Positions 35,213-44,620 of a stretch of DNA of 64,000 nt are shown piece by piece (the stretch's first letter is position 1; each line of letters starts with the position of its first letter). A program made the translations under genes and the position numbers. This stretch comes from Coriobacteriales bacterium (lineage in GTDB: Bacteria > Actinomycetota > Coriobacteriia > Coriobacteriales > UBA8131). The stretch spans positions 16,227 through 80,226 of the forward strand of contig JAITDU010000023.1 in assembly GCA_031282405.1 (NCBI GenBank), in the 5' to 3' direction. A model generated the notes under the pieces. That model ran no database searches. It worked only from the letters and a program-made list of their open reading frames with translations, and was not told the origin of the DNA.

Positions 35213-35608
35213 ATGACCACCAATGACGCAATCTATATCGGTACCGGTCGTCGCAAAAGTGCTATTATGCGCGTGCGACTGATGCCCGGCTCAGGCAAAG
35301 TAACAATCAATGGCAGAGAGGGCAGTGATTACTTTGGCCGCGACGCTCTGCTGGATTATGCCCTGGCTCCCCTCAGAATAACGGACACTGCAAGCCACTT
35401 TGATGTTATCGCCACCGGTACGGGCGGCGGTGTTTCCGGTCAGGCAGGTGCACTGCGACACGGCATCTCTCGCGCCCTGCTGACTGCCGGCGACTATCGC
35501 GACGAGCTAAAACGGGCTGGGTTCTTAACGCGCGATCCTCGAATGGTCGAGCGCAAGAAATACGGCCTGAAAAAAGCCCGCAAGCGCCCGCAGTTCTCCA
35601 AACGCTAA
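35213..35608 (+). CDS. rpsI: Ribosomal protein uS9
   Basis: A 131-residue protein of the small subunit. Family features are [19 protein letters not shown] at the N-terminus, [19 protein letters not shown] in the middle and the basic tail [17 protein letters not shown], whose last arginine reaches the P-site tRNA. ATG at 35213 follows the rplM stop by 4 bases. A strong terminator begins 37 bases after the stop. Confidence 0.95.
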   Translation: MTTNDAIYIGTGRRKSAIMRVRLMPGSGKVTINGREGSDYFGRDALLDYALAPLRITDTASHFDVIATGTGGGVSGQAGALRHGISRALLTAGDYRDELKRAGFLTRDPRMVERKKYGLKKARKRPQFSKR

Positions 35609-35645
35609 TATCAGCGCTGACACCTTCTTTATTCTTTGAGTGAAG

Positions 35646-35675
35646 AAACGCAGGCCCGTACCGGGCCTGCGTTTT
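35646..35675 (+). terminator. Rho-independent terminator after rplM-rpsI
   Basis: AAACGCAGGCCCG pairs with CGGGCCTGCGTTT around a very short TAC loop, followed by T4. Confidence 0.85.
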
Positions 35676-35892
35676 GGATGGTGCGCCCCTATCTTGCCAG
35701 ACTAAGCGCACGCAGACTAAACGCACGACGGGTAACTTTCGGGACAATCTCCGGAGGGCGCGTACTTGCCATATGACTGACGTGCCTCTAGCGCACGGCG
35801 CTCCAGCGAAAAATCTATAGCATAAGTGAGCATTATTCTGTATAATCAACGAAACGGTAACATTAAATCGTTCTCTTAACCAAGGAGGAACA

Positions 35893-36678
35893 ATGGCAGG
35901 TCAACAAGCAGGATGGTATCCGGATCCCGCAGGAAATCCCTCAAAACTGCGTTACTGGGACGGCAGCCAGTGGACGGACAATTACACGGATGCTCCTGAC
36001 CAGGCCCCACAAGCACAAGCACAGTCTCAACCACAGCCTACTGCAAATACCACATCTGCAACATCAGAGCCACAACCGGTCATGCCTGCAACGCCAGAAG
36101 CGCAGCCAATCGTGTCGGCAACGCCAGAAGCGCAGCCTCACCCTGCGTATTCTTCGCCTGTAACTCCTGAGCAACAGACCCCAAACGTTGAGCCGCAACC
36201 CGTCGTACCTGCACCATCGGAAGTACAAGCACAGCCTCAACCACAGCCTGTAAGTGCCGCACCCGCAACGCCAGAAGTGCAACCCGTCGTACCCACAGCG
36301 CCACAACCGCAGCCGCCCGTGGCCGCGCCCGTCACACCCGTCGCACCCACCACGCCTGTAGGCGTAGGCGGAGGCCCTCTCCAGCAGCCTCAACAGCAGG
36401 TAAACCCCGCGTACATACAGGCCCCGGCTGGACCCTCAAACAACCTGGCGATCGCTTCTTTAATTCTGGGCATCGTTGGACTTTGTCCGTATACGTTTGG
36501 TATTTGCTCGATTATCGCCATCATCTTAGCCGCATTGGCCCGAAAGCGGCCCGGCGGAAAGGGCCTGGCTATTGCCGGTTTGGTGATGGGTATCGTCGGA
36601 TTAGTGATTGGAATTATTATCATAATAGCAGTGATTGTTCTGGTTGCCAATCCTGACTTATACTATTATTACTACTAG
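35893..36678 (+). CDS. DUF2510 protein with Pro/Gln-rich linker and DUF4190-like membrane domain
   Basis: A 261-residue protein. The N-terminal DUF2510 motif is GWYPDPAGNPSKLRYWDGSQ (residues 7-26). Residues 38-170 are a low-complexity Pro/Gln/Ala/Val linker with repeated TPEAQP and QPVVPA units. The C-terminus has two hydrophobic helices, LAIASLILGIVGL and LAIAGLVMGIVGLVIGII, around a basic loop, as in DUF4190 proteins, and ends in a run of tyrosines. ATG at 35893 has the near-perfect AAGGAGGAAC site. Function of this actinobacterial family is not known; a membrane-anchored sensor or scaffold is possible. Confidence 0.8.
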   Translation: MAGQQAGWYPDPAGNPSKLRYWDGSQWTDNYTDAPDQAPQAQAQSQPQPTANTTSATSEPQPVMPATPEAQPIVSATPEAQPHPAYSSPVTPEQQTPNVEPQPVVPAPSEVQAQPQPQPVSAAPATPEVQPVVPTAPQPQPPVAAPVTPVAPTTPVGVGGGPLQQPQQQVNPAYIQAPAGPSNNLAIASLILGIVGLCPYTFGICSIIAIILAALARKRPGGKGLAIAGLVMGIVGLVIGIIIIIAVIVLVANPDLYYYYY

Positions 36679-36799
36679 AGTTACAGAACATGCAGCACTG
36701 CTGACTGCTAGATGCTAAACGATACCTCTGAACAGAGGCCCCGTGCGCTTTTGCGCCCGCCTCTGTGAACAGGAGGCGTGAGCCCTGTTAGCACGTTTC

Positions 36800-38209
36800 T
36801 CAGTTCTTGTAGACGCGCTCCAATCGCAGACCAAACATACAGGCCAGATCATAGCTGATGGTGCCCATCTTCTCGGCGATGTCATCCATACTGATTTCTT
36901 GCTCGCCGCTCCTGCCAATGATGATTGCCTCGCTGCCAAACTCCACACTCGGGCGGGCGGCCGACAACTGAGCCTGACGAATGTTGGAGATATCCTGACG
37001 CTGGCTCACTTCAAACATGCACATATCCATGCAGATCGTCCCTACCTGCGGATAGGCATAACCATCCACAAGAATGTCGATTCGGTCGGACAAAACCCGG
37101 GAAAGACCATCTCCGTAGCCGATGGGAATAGTGGCGATAAGCACTCCTCCCGGCGAACGATAGTTGAAGCCATAACTTACGCCCTCTCCTAAAGGTACGG
37201 GTTTTATGGAATTGACGCGGGCACGTACGCTCATGGCCGGGCGTAGTTTGATGAGGTCCTTGGTGAGTTTAGACGGGTGCAGCCCATAAACCGATATACC
37301 CAAACGTACCATGTCGTAGCGCGTGTGCTTATAGCGGATGGCGGCGGCTGAATTTGCGGCATGGACAATACCCGGATCCATACCCATGTAACGAATGGTC
37401 TCCAGCGCCTGCTCAAAGCGCTCCTGCTGCATTTTTAAACCGAGTGTGTCCATCGTATCAGCAGTAGCAAAATGCGTAAAACAACCCTGTAGTTCCAAGC
37501 CGCGATGAAAGGCCAACGACCGCAAAAAATCGCCTGCGTCCGAATAATGTACTCCTATACGATTCATGCCGCTGTCGATTTTTAGGTGATAAGGAGCGAC
37601 GCATCCGGCCGCATCGGCACGCTCACCCAAAGCCAGGGCAAATTCGCTGGTGTAGAGTGCTGGCACCAAGTCATAATGTAGTATCTCGGCGATGGAGTCT
37701 ATCGGTGGTTCAGCCAAGATGATAATGGGGGCGTCGATGCCGGCGCGGCGCAACTCGATACCCTCACACACACTGGCCACACCCAGGTATTTGGAGCCCG
37801 AACGCATGGCCACCTTGGCAACCTCAACGGCACCATGCCCATAGCCATCAGCTTTAACGACCGTCAAAATCATACTATCTGGGCCGATGTGCTTACGCAG
37901 GGTCTTAAGATTTTGGCTGATGGCCTCTCTATCGATCTGCGCCCAGGCCCACCGACGTTGATGCGGCTCTATTGCAGATGGCTCACGTGCCGTCGCAGCT
38001 GATACGTTGTCTGTTATTGCGCCTACGCCTGGAGTCGCAATCGGTGTGCTGCCTGCAGTATCACCGTTCGTTAAAAGCGTCGCGGCATCTTCTTGAACCA
38101 ACAAATCTCCACCTGGGCTTAAAAACCTCGGTATCTTCTGTAGGTCGCCATCCTCATTGTGCGACTCATTGTGCGACTTGCCGCCTTCTATGACCTTGAA
38201 CCCGTCCAA
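36800..38209 (-). CDS. alr: Alanine racemase with long N-terminal extension
   Basis: A 469-residue PLP enzyme interconverting L- and D-alanine for peptidoglycan. The PLP lysine is in LTVVKADGYGHGAVEVAK, near residue 120; other family features are KIDSGMNRIG, MVRLGISVYG and VGTICMDMCM. The racemase proper begins near residue 85 (RRWAWAQIDREAI), so about 85 residues are an unconserved extension. TTG at 38209 with GGGAGA upstream is the best-supported start, though a later start cannot be excluded. It lies last in the leftward gene series from gyrB. Confidence 0.9.
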   Translation of the reverse strand: MDGFKVIEGGKSHNESHNEDGDLQKIPRFLSPGGDLLVQEDAATLLTNGDTAGSTPIATPGVGAITDNVSAATAREPSAIEPHQRRWAWAQIDREAISQNLKTLRKHIGPDSMILTVVKADGYGHGAVEVAKVAMRSGSKYLGVASVCEGIELRRAGIDAPIIILAEPPIDSIAEILHYDLVPALYTSEFALALGERADAAGCVAPYHLKIDSGMNRIGVHYSDAGDFLRSLAFHRGLELQGCFTHFATADTMDTLGLKMQQERFEQALETIRYMGMDPGIVHAANSAAAIRYKHTRYDMVRLGISVYGLHPSKLTKDLIKLRPAMSVRARVNSIKPVPLGEGVSYGFNYRSPGGVLIATIPIGYGDGLSRVLSDRIDILVDGYAYPQVGTICMDMCMFEVSQRQDISNIRQAQLSAARPSVEFGSEAIIIGRSGEQEISMDDIAEKMGTISYDLACMFGLRLERVYKN

Positions 38210-38256
38210 ATCTTCTCCCGACTTTCCCGGGTTTTCATTACCGGTACGATTATAAC

Positions 38257-39297
38257 TTATAACACGAATTGCTTGAACGCACCGGGCAGAGCATCAATGA
38301 CGTCTGTGGCGATCACGCTGTGCTCGCCTACGTGTTCTGCCGCCAAAGAGCCAGCGCGGCTGTGCAGTTCCACGCCAGTCTGGGCAGCTTCAAAGGGCAA
38401 AAGGCGCTGAGCCAGCAAGGCACCGATTATACCGCTGAGAACATCTCCGGTGCCGGCAGTCGCCAATGCCGGTGTAGCGGCCGACATGAGAATCGAGCCC
38501 TTTGAGTTGGAGTTGGAATTGGAGCTTGGATCCAAGCCAGAGCCTGAATCGGAACCCGCTGGGCCGGACACGCGCGTCCGGTGTCCTTTTGCCACAACGA
38601 CTGCCTCCAGAATCTGAGCCAACTGTCTGCCATCATCCGCATCATCTAGCCCATAGGCCGCAAGCAGCCGCTTTAGCTCGCCGGCATGCGGGGTCAAAAC
38701 GACAGGAGTATTTTCTTGCGCGGAGCTGTTGACCGGCAAGGTGAGCTGCTGGGCAGGATATGCGTTTGTTCGCGAGTCGGCAGGCTGACTTGAAGACTGG
38801 GCAGGCTGCTGGTTTAGCGGCGCAGTAGGCTGCTGGTTTGTTGGTCGGACAGGCAACAAACCGGGTTGCTGTGCAAGGATATTCAGGGCATCGGCATCCA
38901 AAAGCAACGGCAGGCCGCGAAGGACGGCGTGATGGATGACGCAGGCCACGAATTTAGCGCTGGATGCGCTCACAGTGATACCACAGCCTAATATAATAGC
39001 ATCATAGTGTTTGATCGTAGCAACGATATCGTCCAGAGCATCAGGCGCAAAGGTGCCTTCGCAGTCTTTAGCTTCGAATACCGGTACCGTGAGCAGATGG
39101 GCCCGCGCAGCCGCGGCCGCCGCACTTCCCGGGGTAGCCAGCGTAACATAGCCCGCACCACTGCGCGCCGCTGCCTGTGCAGCCAAAACACCAGCGCCAA
39201 AATAGCGACTCGAGCCAGCCAACACCAGTAGACTGCCTCGTGTGTATTTATTGCTGTGGGGCGGCAAGGACGTGGAGAGAAACGCACCGGCACTCAT
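38257..39297 (-). CDS. nnrD: ADP-dependent NAD(P)H-hydrate dehydratase with low-complexity insertions
   Basis: A 346-residue repair enzyme that converts damaged NAD(P)H hydrates back using ADP. Family features: YTRGSLLVLAGSSRYFGA near residue 18, AGYVTLATP, LLLDADALNIL, VVLTPHAGELKRLL and ATAGTGDVLSGIIGALLAQ with the catalytic Asp. A 45-residue Gln/Pro/Ser-rich segment interrupts the region before VVLTPHAGE, and a Ser/Asn/Gly stretch (near residue 255) interrupts the region before SILMSAATPALAT. ATG at 39297 overlaps the acpS stop codon by 4 bases. The usual fused epimerase domain is absent. Confidence 0.9.
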   Translation of the reverse strand: MSAGAFLSTSLPPHSNKYTRGSLLVLAGSSRYFGAGVLAAQAAARSGAGYVTLATPGSAAAAAARAHLLTVPVFEAKDCEGTFAPDALDDIVATIKHYDAIILGCGITVSASSAKFVACVIHHAVLRGLPLLLDADALNILAQQPGLLPVRPTNQQPTAPLNQQPAQSSSQPADSRTNAYPAQQLTLPVNSSAQENTPVVLTPHAGELKRLLAAYGLDDADDGRQLAQILEAVVVAKGHRTRVSGPAGSDSGSGLDPSSNSNSNSKGSILMSAATPALATAGTGDVLSGIIGALLAQRLLPFEAAQTGVELHSRAGSLAAEHVGEHSVIATDVIDALPGAFKQFVL

Positions 39298-40061
39298 AGC
39301 GCGCTTTCGGCTCGTTGGGTACGTTGGGTTTCCGCGTGCTTCAAAACAGTATCTTCGGTATCCTGCAGGACAGGAACGTTCTGGGGCACCCGGGCTTTCG
39401 CATCAGCGCCTGTGTCCGTATCCTTATCGCCATCGGCATCCGTATCGGCTCCCGCTTCCTGAGCGTCCGCATCCTGAGCACCCGTGCTCTGCTCCTGTTG
39501 TTCCAACCGTTGGTCCAGGCTGTCCAAGATGGCCCTGAGTTCTTTGAACTGCCGGGACAGTTCGGTTTGCGGGTCTAAACGCAGCGGCTCGACAGGCCTG
39601 CTGGTATCTTTAATGGCAACCGCCGACGCGACCCCTACCTGGTGGGTATGCGATAGCGAGAGCTGTATTTCGACGATCCCCTGGCTTGTCGCCTCTGCCT
39701 GAACGTTGCCGTGCAGCAGGGCTATCGGCTTGCCTTTGTCGTCATGCGCCACCTCAACATCGGTAAAGCGCATGCCCGTAAAGCCGGTGCCCAGCGCCTT
39801 CAGCACAGCTTCTTTGGCAGCAAAGAACAGGGCATAGTGGCTGGCCGGGCGACTCTTGCTCCAGGCATATTCACGCTCACCACTGCTGAATACGCGTTGG
39901 AGTATCCGCGGTGTGCGCTCGATTGCCCGCTGCATACGATCGATTTCGATGATGTCTACGCCCAAGCCGACACCAGAACCTTGGATAGGCAATGGGTTGT
40001 CAAGACTCTGACGCTTCGTTGCCCTAAGCAGGGCCTGGTTTTTTTTGGAAAGCCGGGCCAT
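39294..40061 (-). CDS. acpS: Holo-[acyl-carrier-protein] synthase with long acidic C-terminal tail
   Basis: A 255-residue protein of which about residues 30-152 are AcpS: GLGVDIIEIDRMQRAIERT with the magnesium Asp, FFAAKEAVLKALGTG and IQLSLSHTHQVGVASAVA. It transfers phosphopantetheine from CoA to acyl carrier protein. The normal length is about 125; here 30 residues precede the domain and about 100 Gln/Asp/Glu/Ala-rich residues follow, with a possible coiled coil (FKELRAILDSLDQRLEQQEQ). ATG at 40061 is 7 bases after glmS; the ribosome site is weak, consistent with coupling. It overlaps nnrD. Confidence 0.9.
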   Translation of the reverse strand: MARLSKKNQALLRATKRQSLDNPLPIQGSGVGLGVDIIEIDRMQRAIERTPRILQRVFSSGEREYAWSKSRPASHYALFFAAKEAVLKALGTGFTGMRFTDVEVAHDDKGKPIALLHGNVQAEATSQGIVEIQLSLSHTHQVGVASAVAIKDTSRPVEPLRLDPQTELSRQFKELRAILDSLDQRLEQQEQSTGAQDADAQEAGADTDADGDKDTDTGADAKARVPQNVPVLQDTEDTVLKHAETQRTQRAESAL

Positions 40062-40068
40062 TGCGCCG

Positions 40069-41958
40069 TTATTCCACAGTTACGGACTTAGCCAGATTGC
40101 GCGGCTGGTCTACATTTGCTCCACGGATAAGCGCCACGAAGCGAGCAAAGAGTTGGAGCGGCACACTGGCCAGTATCGGGCTCAAACACTCCCTGACCTT
40201 GGGAATGGAGATGACATAAGGGGTAAGTTGGGCTATGCGCTCGTCGCCCACAGTTGCCAAAGCGATGACCTTGGCGCCGCGTGCCTGCATCTCTTCGATG
40301 TTCGCCAACATCTTATCGTAGGTTGCGCTCTGACAAGTTACCGCGATGACCGGCGTTTGTCGGCGAGGATCGCTGAGCCCTTCTGGATCAATCAGGGCTA
40401 TCGGTCCGTGCTTGATCTCGCCGGCCGCAAAAGCCTCGGCATGTAAATAGCTTATCTCCTTAAGCTTAAGGGCACCTTCATAGCATGTGGTCGCGCCTAC
40501 GCCACGTCCGATAAACAGCGCTGTTTGAGCGGCAGCGCATTCTGCGGCACAGCGCTCGATAGCCGCAGTCGCGGTATCGGTCAATAGCTCCTCGATCTTG
40601 GCGGGAAGTTCCTGCATGTGTTCGTAGAGCTCGCTGACCCACCTTCCGTCTACCTCGCCACGCTGTTGGGCGATATGTGCGGCCAACAGCGTAAGCTGTG
40701 CGACCTGGGCCAAAAAGGACTTGGTCGCAGCCACCGCAATCTCGATGTGCGCCTTAATGAAGACAACGTTGTTGGCCTCCATCGTGATGCGCGAGCCGAC
40801 CACATTTGTGATTGCCAGTACGTGGGCGCCGGCTCTTCTCGCTAACTTGACAGCCTCCAACGTGTCGGCGGTCTCGCCACTTTGAGATATGGCAATAACG
40901 AGGGTCTGCGCGGTCAATAACGGATTGCGATACCTGAATTCGCTCGCATAGGCCACTTCTACTGGCAGGCGCCCCCAGGCTTCGAGCAAATCTTTGCCAA
41001 TCAGCCCGGCATGATAAGAAGTGCCGCAGGCTACAATAATCACGCGGTCGACATCGGACATCTCCTGGGCGCTCAGCGCCAATTCCTCAAACAGTATCTG
41101 GTGATTTTTATCATCAAAACGTCCCGCCAGTGTATCTTTGATGACCTTGGGTTGTTCGTGAATTTCCTTAAGCATAAAATCGGGATAACCACCACGTTCG
41201 GCATCTTCAAGATCCCATTCTATCGTCACTGCTGTGGGTGAATAGGCCGTGCCGGCCGGATCGAAAAAATCAATAGTACCGTTTTGGTGCAGTACCGCCA
41301 CGTCGCGATCGTCCAAAAAATACACGCGACGCGTATGCTCGATGATAGCCGGAGTATCCGATGCCGCAAGAACACCGTAGGCAGCCTTGCCCACGACTAA
41401 AGGCGAATCATTGCGTGTAACCACGAGAACTCCCGGGTGTTTGGCATGGCAGATAGCCAGAGCAAATGAGCCCGAAAGCTGGGCCACAGTAGTGCGCACA
41501 GCCTGGGCCAGGTCGCCCGGCGTTGCTTGATATTCCTCCTCTATGAGGTGAGCGATAACTTCTGTGTCAGTCTGGGAGAAAAACCGGTGCCCGCGTTCGC
41601 TCAGCGCTGCTCGCAGGTGAGCGTGGTTTTCGATGATGCCGTTGTGCACGACAGCGACCTCGCCGGTACAGTCGCTGTGCGGATGAGCGTTTGCTTCGTT
41701 AGGGATGCCATGGGTGGCCCAGCGGGTATGACCGATGCCGGTGGTGGGCATTTGGCCCAGCTCGCCTGCGGCGATGGCCTTGTCAACAGCCTCGTGCAAC
41801 TGCAAGACCTTGCCCTGCCGTTTGATAGTTTTGATTTCCGTGGGCAGTTGCAAGGCCACACCAGCGCTGTCATAGCCTCGATATTCCAGCCGCCTCAGTC
41901 CGCCCAGCAAAACCGGGATAGTGTCGACCGTGCCGGTAAAAGCTACGATTCCACACAT
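40069..41958 (-). CDS. glmS: Glucosamine-fructose-6-phosphate aminotransferase
   Basis: A 629-residue enzyme making glucosamine-6-phosphate from fructose-6-phosphate and glutamine, the entry to peptidoglycan precursors. The nucleophile is Cys2 in MCGIVAF; the glutaminase domain has RRLEYRGYDSAG and GHTRWATHG. Two SIS sugar-binding domains follow (ACGTSYHAG, ISQSGETADT), and the C-terminus is PRNLAKSVTVE as usual. Slightly longer than the typical 605-610. It directly follows gyrA, with 2 bases between. Confidence 0.95.
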   Translation of the reverse strand: MCGIVAFTGTVDTIPVLLGGLRRLEYRGYDSAGVALQLPTEIKTIKRQGKVLQLHEAVDKAIAAGELGQMPTTGIGHTRWATHGIPNEANAHPHSDCTGEVAVVHNGIIENHAHLRAALSERGHRFFSQTDTEVIAHLIEEEYQATPGDLAQAVRTTVAQLSGSFALAICHAKHPGVLVVTRNDSPLVVGKAAYGVLAASDTPAIIEHTRRVYFLDDRDVAVLHQNGTIDFFDPAGTAYSPTAVTIEWDLEDAERGGYPDFMLKEIHEQPKVIKDTLAGRFDDKNHQILFEELALSAQEMSDVDRVIIVACGTSYHAGLIGKDLLEAWGRLPVEVAYASEFRYRNPLLTAQTLVIAISQSGETADTLEAVKLARRAGAHVLAITNVVGSRITMEANNVVFIKAHIEIAVAATKSFLAQVAQLTLLAAHIAQQRGEVDGRWVSELYEHMQELPAKIEELLTDTATAAIERCAAECAAAQTALFIGRGVGATTCYEGALKLKEISYLHAEAFAAGEIKHGPIALIDPEGLSDPRRQTPVIAVTCQSATYDKMLANIEEMQARGAKVIALATVGDERIAQLTPYVISIPKVRECLSPILASVPLQLFARFVALIRGANVDQPRNLAKSVTVE

Positions 41959-41960
41959 TA

Positions 41961-44588
41961 CTATTCTCCCGCGGCATCGCTGCCATCGGTAATGCTTGCG
42001 TCGCCTGGTGTCTCAGCGCTGTCCATATCCGTCTCCCCGGCTACCATTAAGTCAGCCTCGTCAGACACGCTCATAGTCTCGAACGCGTTTGTTTCATTTG
42101 TTTCCACAGCGGCGTCTGTCGCCTCAGGCCTGGCCTTGCGCGAGGTCGCAACGCGAGCCACGGCCGTCACCTTGTCGCTATCGGCAACATTCATTACGCG
42201 CACACCTTGGGTGTTGCGCCCCTGCAGTGAGATATCAGAGGACTTGACGCGGATCATCACGCCTTCCTCGCTGATTATCATCAGCTCCTGGCCGGGCATA
42301 ATGATCTTCATGCCCACCAAAGGTCCTTTCTTGGCGGTCATTTGAATCGTGTAGACGCCCTGGCCGCCGCGATGATGCAACGGGTAGTCGCTCACAGGGG
42401 TGCGCTTGCCAAATCCGCCGGTAGTTATCACAAACAGCTCGCTGCCTTTGCGCGCTACCTCCATGCCGATGACCTCGGCATCGCCTGGTGTAGTCATTCC
42501 CTTGACGCCCAGCGTGTCGCGGCCCATGGGTCGCGCTTCGCTCTCGTCCCAACAGATTGCCTTGCCGTTTGAGGCCACCATCAGCACACGCTCACCTTCC
42601 TTGACGCGGCGCACGGCTATCAGCGAGTCGCCTTCGCGCAGATTGATGGCTATGAGGCCGTCGCGACGCGAGCGACCATATGCGCTCATGGCCGTTTTTT
42701 TGGTCATGCCGCCCGAAGTGGCAAACAACAGATACTCGTCGGCAGGAAAGTCTTTTGTGGCAATGATCGCGGCGATCTTCTCCCCCGGCTCAAATGGGAG
42801 CAAGTTGACCACGGCCGTGCCTCGGGCATGCCGAGAACCCACGGGCAATTCGTGCACCTTGAGTCGGTAAACCTTGCCTTTTGTTGAGAAGAACAGCATG
42901 TAGTCATGCGTAGAGGCCACGAACAGATGCTCGACGAAGTCCTCGCTCTTAAGATTGACACCCGAAAGCCCCTTGCCGCCGCGCTTCTGCTGACGATAAG
43001 TGGCCACGGGCAGACGTTTGACATAACCGCTGCTGGTAACCGTTACGACCATGTCCTCTTCGGCGATAAGATCCTCGACCTCCAAATCCTTGGCATCGTC
43101 GGCCAGTTCGGTCTTGCGTGGCGTGGCCAGACGGCCTTTTATCTCCATGAGTTCATCTTTGAGAACCTGGTGTTGTAAAGCCTTGTTTGCTAATATATTA
43201 GTATAATATTTAATTTTCTCTTTGAGCTCGGCCAGCTCGGCCAAAATCTTATCGCGTTCCAATCCGGTGAGTCGACGCAAACGCATCTCCAGAATCGCGT
43301 CGGTCTGCGCGCGCGTGAGAGCAAAACGGCCGATCAGGCGTTCTCTGGCTTCATTGTCGTCGGCAGAAGACCTGATGATTTGAATGACCTCGTCGATATT
43401 GTCCAGCGCTATCATCAGGCCATCAAGGATATGGGCGCGGTCTTTAGCTTTTTCCAGGTCGTACTGCGTGCGTCGTACCAATACCTCCTCTTGGTGCTTG
43501 AGGTAGTAATGCAGCATCTCCAGCAGGCTGAGCGAGCGCGGAACCCCGTTGACCAAAGCCAGCATGTTCACGCCAAATGTGGTTTGCAACTGCGTGTGCT
43601 TATAGAGTTTATTCAAAACCACCTGGGCAATGGCACCTTGTTTGAGTTCAATGACGTAGCGCATGCCCTTGCGATCAGACTCGTCGTGGGCATCGCTGAT
43701 CTCGTTGATTTTTTTGTCGCGCGCGAGTTCGTTGATCTTTTCATCCAGCTTGGCCTTGTTAACCATATAGGGCAGCTCAAAGACGATTATCCGCTCTCTA
43801 CCCGAGGTCGTTTTTTCCAACCGCGCCTTAGCACGCAGTACGAGCGAACCGCGTCCGCTTTCATAAGCCTCGCGGATGCCATTTTTGCCCATAATCATAG
43901 CGCCTGTAGGAAAGTCTGGGCCCGGAAGCACCGCCATGACCTCATCAAGGCTTACTTGCTCGTTATCCAGATACAGACAGGCCGCGTCGATGACTTCGGC
44001 GAGATTATGAGGAGGAATATTCGTGGCCATGCCCACAGCAATGCCCTGCGAGCCATTGACCAAAAGATTGGGGAAGCGCGCCGGCAAAACGGCCGGTTCC
44101 TCCAACGATTCATCGTAGTTAGGCTGCCAATCTACCGTATCTTTGTCCAGATCACGCAGCAGTTCCATCGCGGCTTTTTGCAGGCGTGCTTCGGTATAAC
44201 GCATGGCTGCGGCGCTGTCACCATCCACTGAGCCAAAGTTGCCGTGTCCGTCAATCAACGGCATCCGCATCGAGAAATCCTGGGCTAAACGCACCATCGT
44301 ATCATAGACGGCCACATCGCCATGCGGGTGATACTTACCTATAACCTCGCCAACCGTCCAGGCTGATTTCTTGTGAGGCTTGGATGGGGTAATGCCGCTT
44401 TCGTGCATGGCATAGAGAATGCGCCGGTGCACCGGTTTGAGCCCATCACGCACATCGGGCAGGGCGCGGGCAACGATGACACTCATGGCGTATTCGAGGA
44501 AGCTCTGGCGCATCTCGGCGGCCATCTCGGACGGCTTGACCGTGCTGCCACTCAGGTCCAATTCCTGGGTCTTTACTCCATCTGACAC
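41961..44588 (-). CDS. gyrA: DNA gyrase subunit A
   Basis: An 875-residue topoisomerase subunit that cuts and rejoins DNA. The quinolone region reads [20 protein letters not shown], and the catalytic tyrosine is in [13 protein letters not shown]. The GyrA box QQKRGGKG opens the C-terminal beta-pinwheel. The last 60 residues are acidic and unconserved. GTG at 44588 has AGGGAGAA upstream. It is 32 bases downstream of gyrB and 2 bases upstream of glmS. Confidence 0.97.
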   Translation of the reverse strand: MSDGVKTQELDLSGSTVKPSEMAAEMRQSFLEYAMSVIVARALPDVRDGLKPVHRRILYAMHESGITPSKPHKKSAWTVGEVIGKYHPHGDVAVYDTMVRLAQDFSMRMPLIDGHGNFGSVDGDSAAAMRYTEARLQKAAMELLRDLDKDTVDWQPNYDESLEEPAVLPARFPNLLVNGSQGIAVGMATNIPPHNLAEVIDAACLYLDNEQVSLDEVMAVLPGPDFPTGAMIMGKNGIREAYESGRGSLVLRAKARLEKTTSGRERIIVFELPYMVNKAKLDEKINELARDKKINEISDAHDESDRKGMRYVIELKQGAIAQVVLNKLYKHTQLQTTFGVNMLALVNGVPRSLSLLEMLHYYLKHQEEVLVRRTQYDLEKAKDRAHILDGLMIALDNIDEVIQIIRSSADDNEARERLIGRFALTRAQTDAILEMRLRRLTGLERDKILAELAELKEKIKYYTNILANKALQHQVLKDELMEIKGRLATPRKTELADDAKDLEVEDLIAEEDMVVTVTSSGYVKRLPVATYRQQKRGGKGLSGVNLKSEDFVEHLFVASTHDYMLFFSTKGKVYRLKVHELPVGSRHARGTAVVNLLPFEPGEKIAAIIATKDFPADEYLLFATSGGMTKKTAMSAYGRSRRDGLIAINLREGDSLIAVRRVKEGERVLMVASNGKAICWDESEARPMGRDTLGVKGMTTPGDAEVIGMEVARKGSELFVITTGGFGKRTPVSDYPLHHRGGQGVYTIQMTAKKGPLVGMKIIMPGQELMIISEEGVMIRVKSSDISLQGRNTQGVRVMNVADSDKVTAVARVATSRKARPEATDAAVETNETNAFETMSVSDEADLMVAGETDMDSAETPGDASITDGSDAAGE

Positions 44589-44620
44589 GTTATTCTCCCT
44601 CTGGTTCTTGTTTTAATCTC

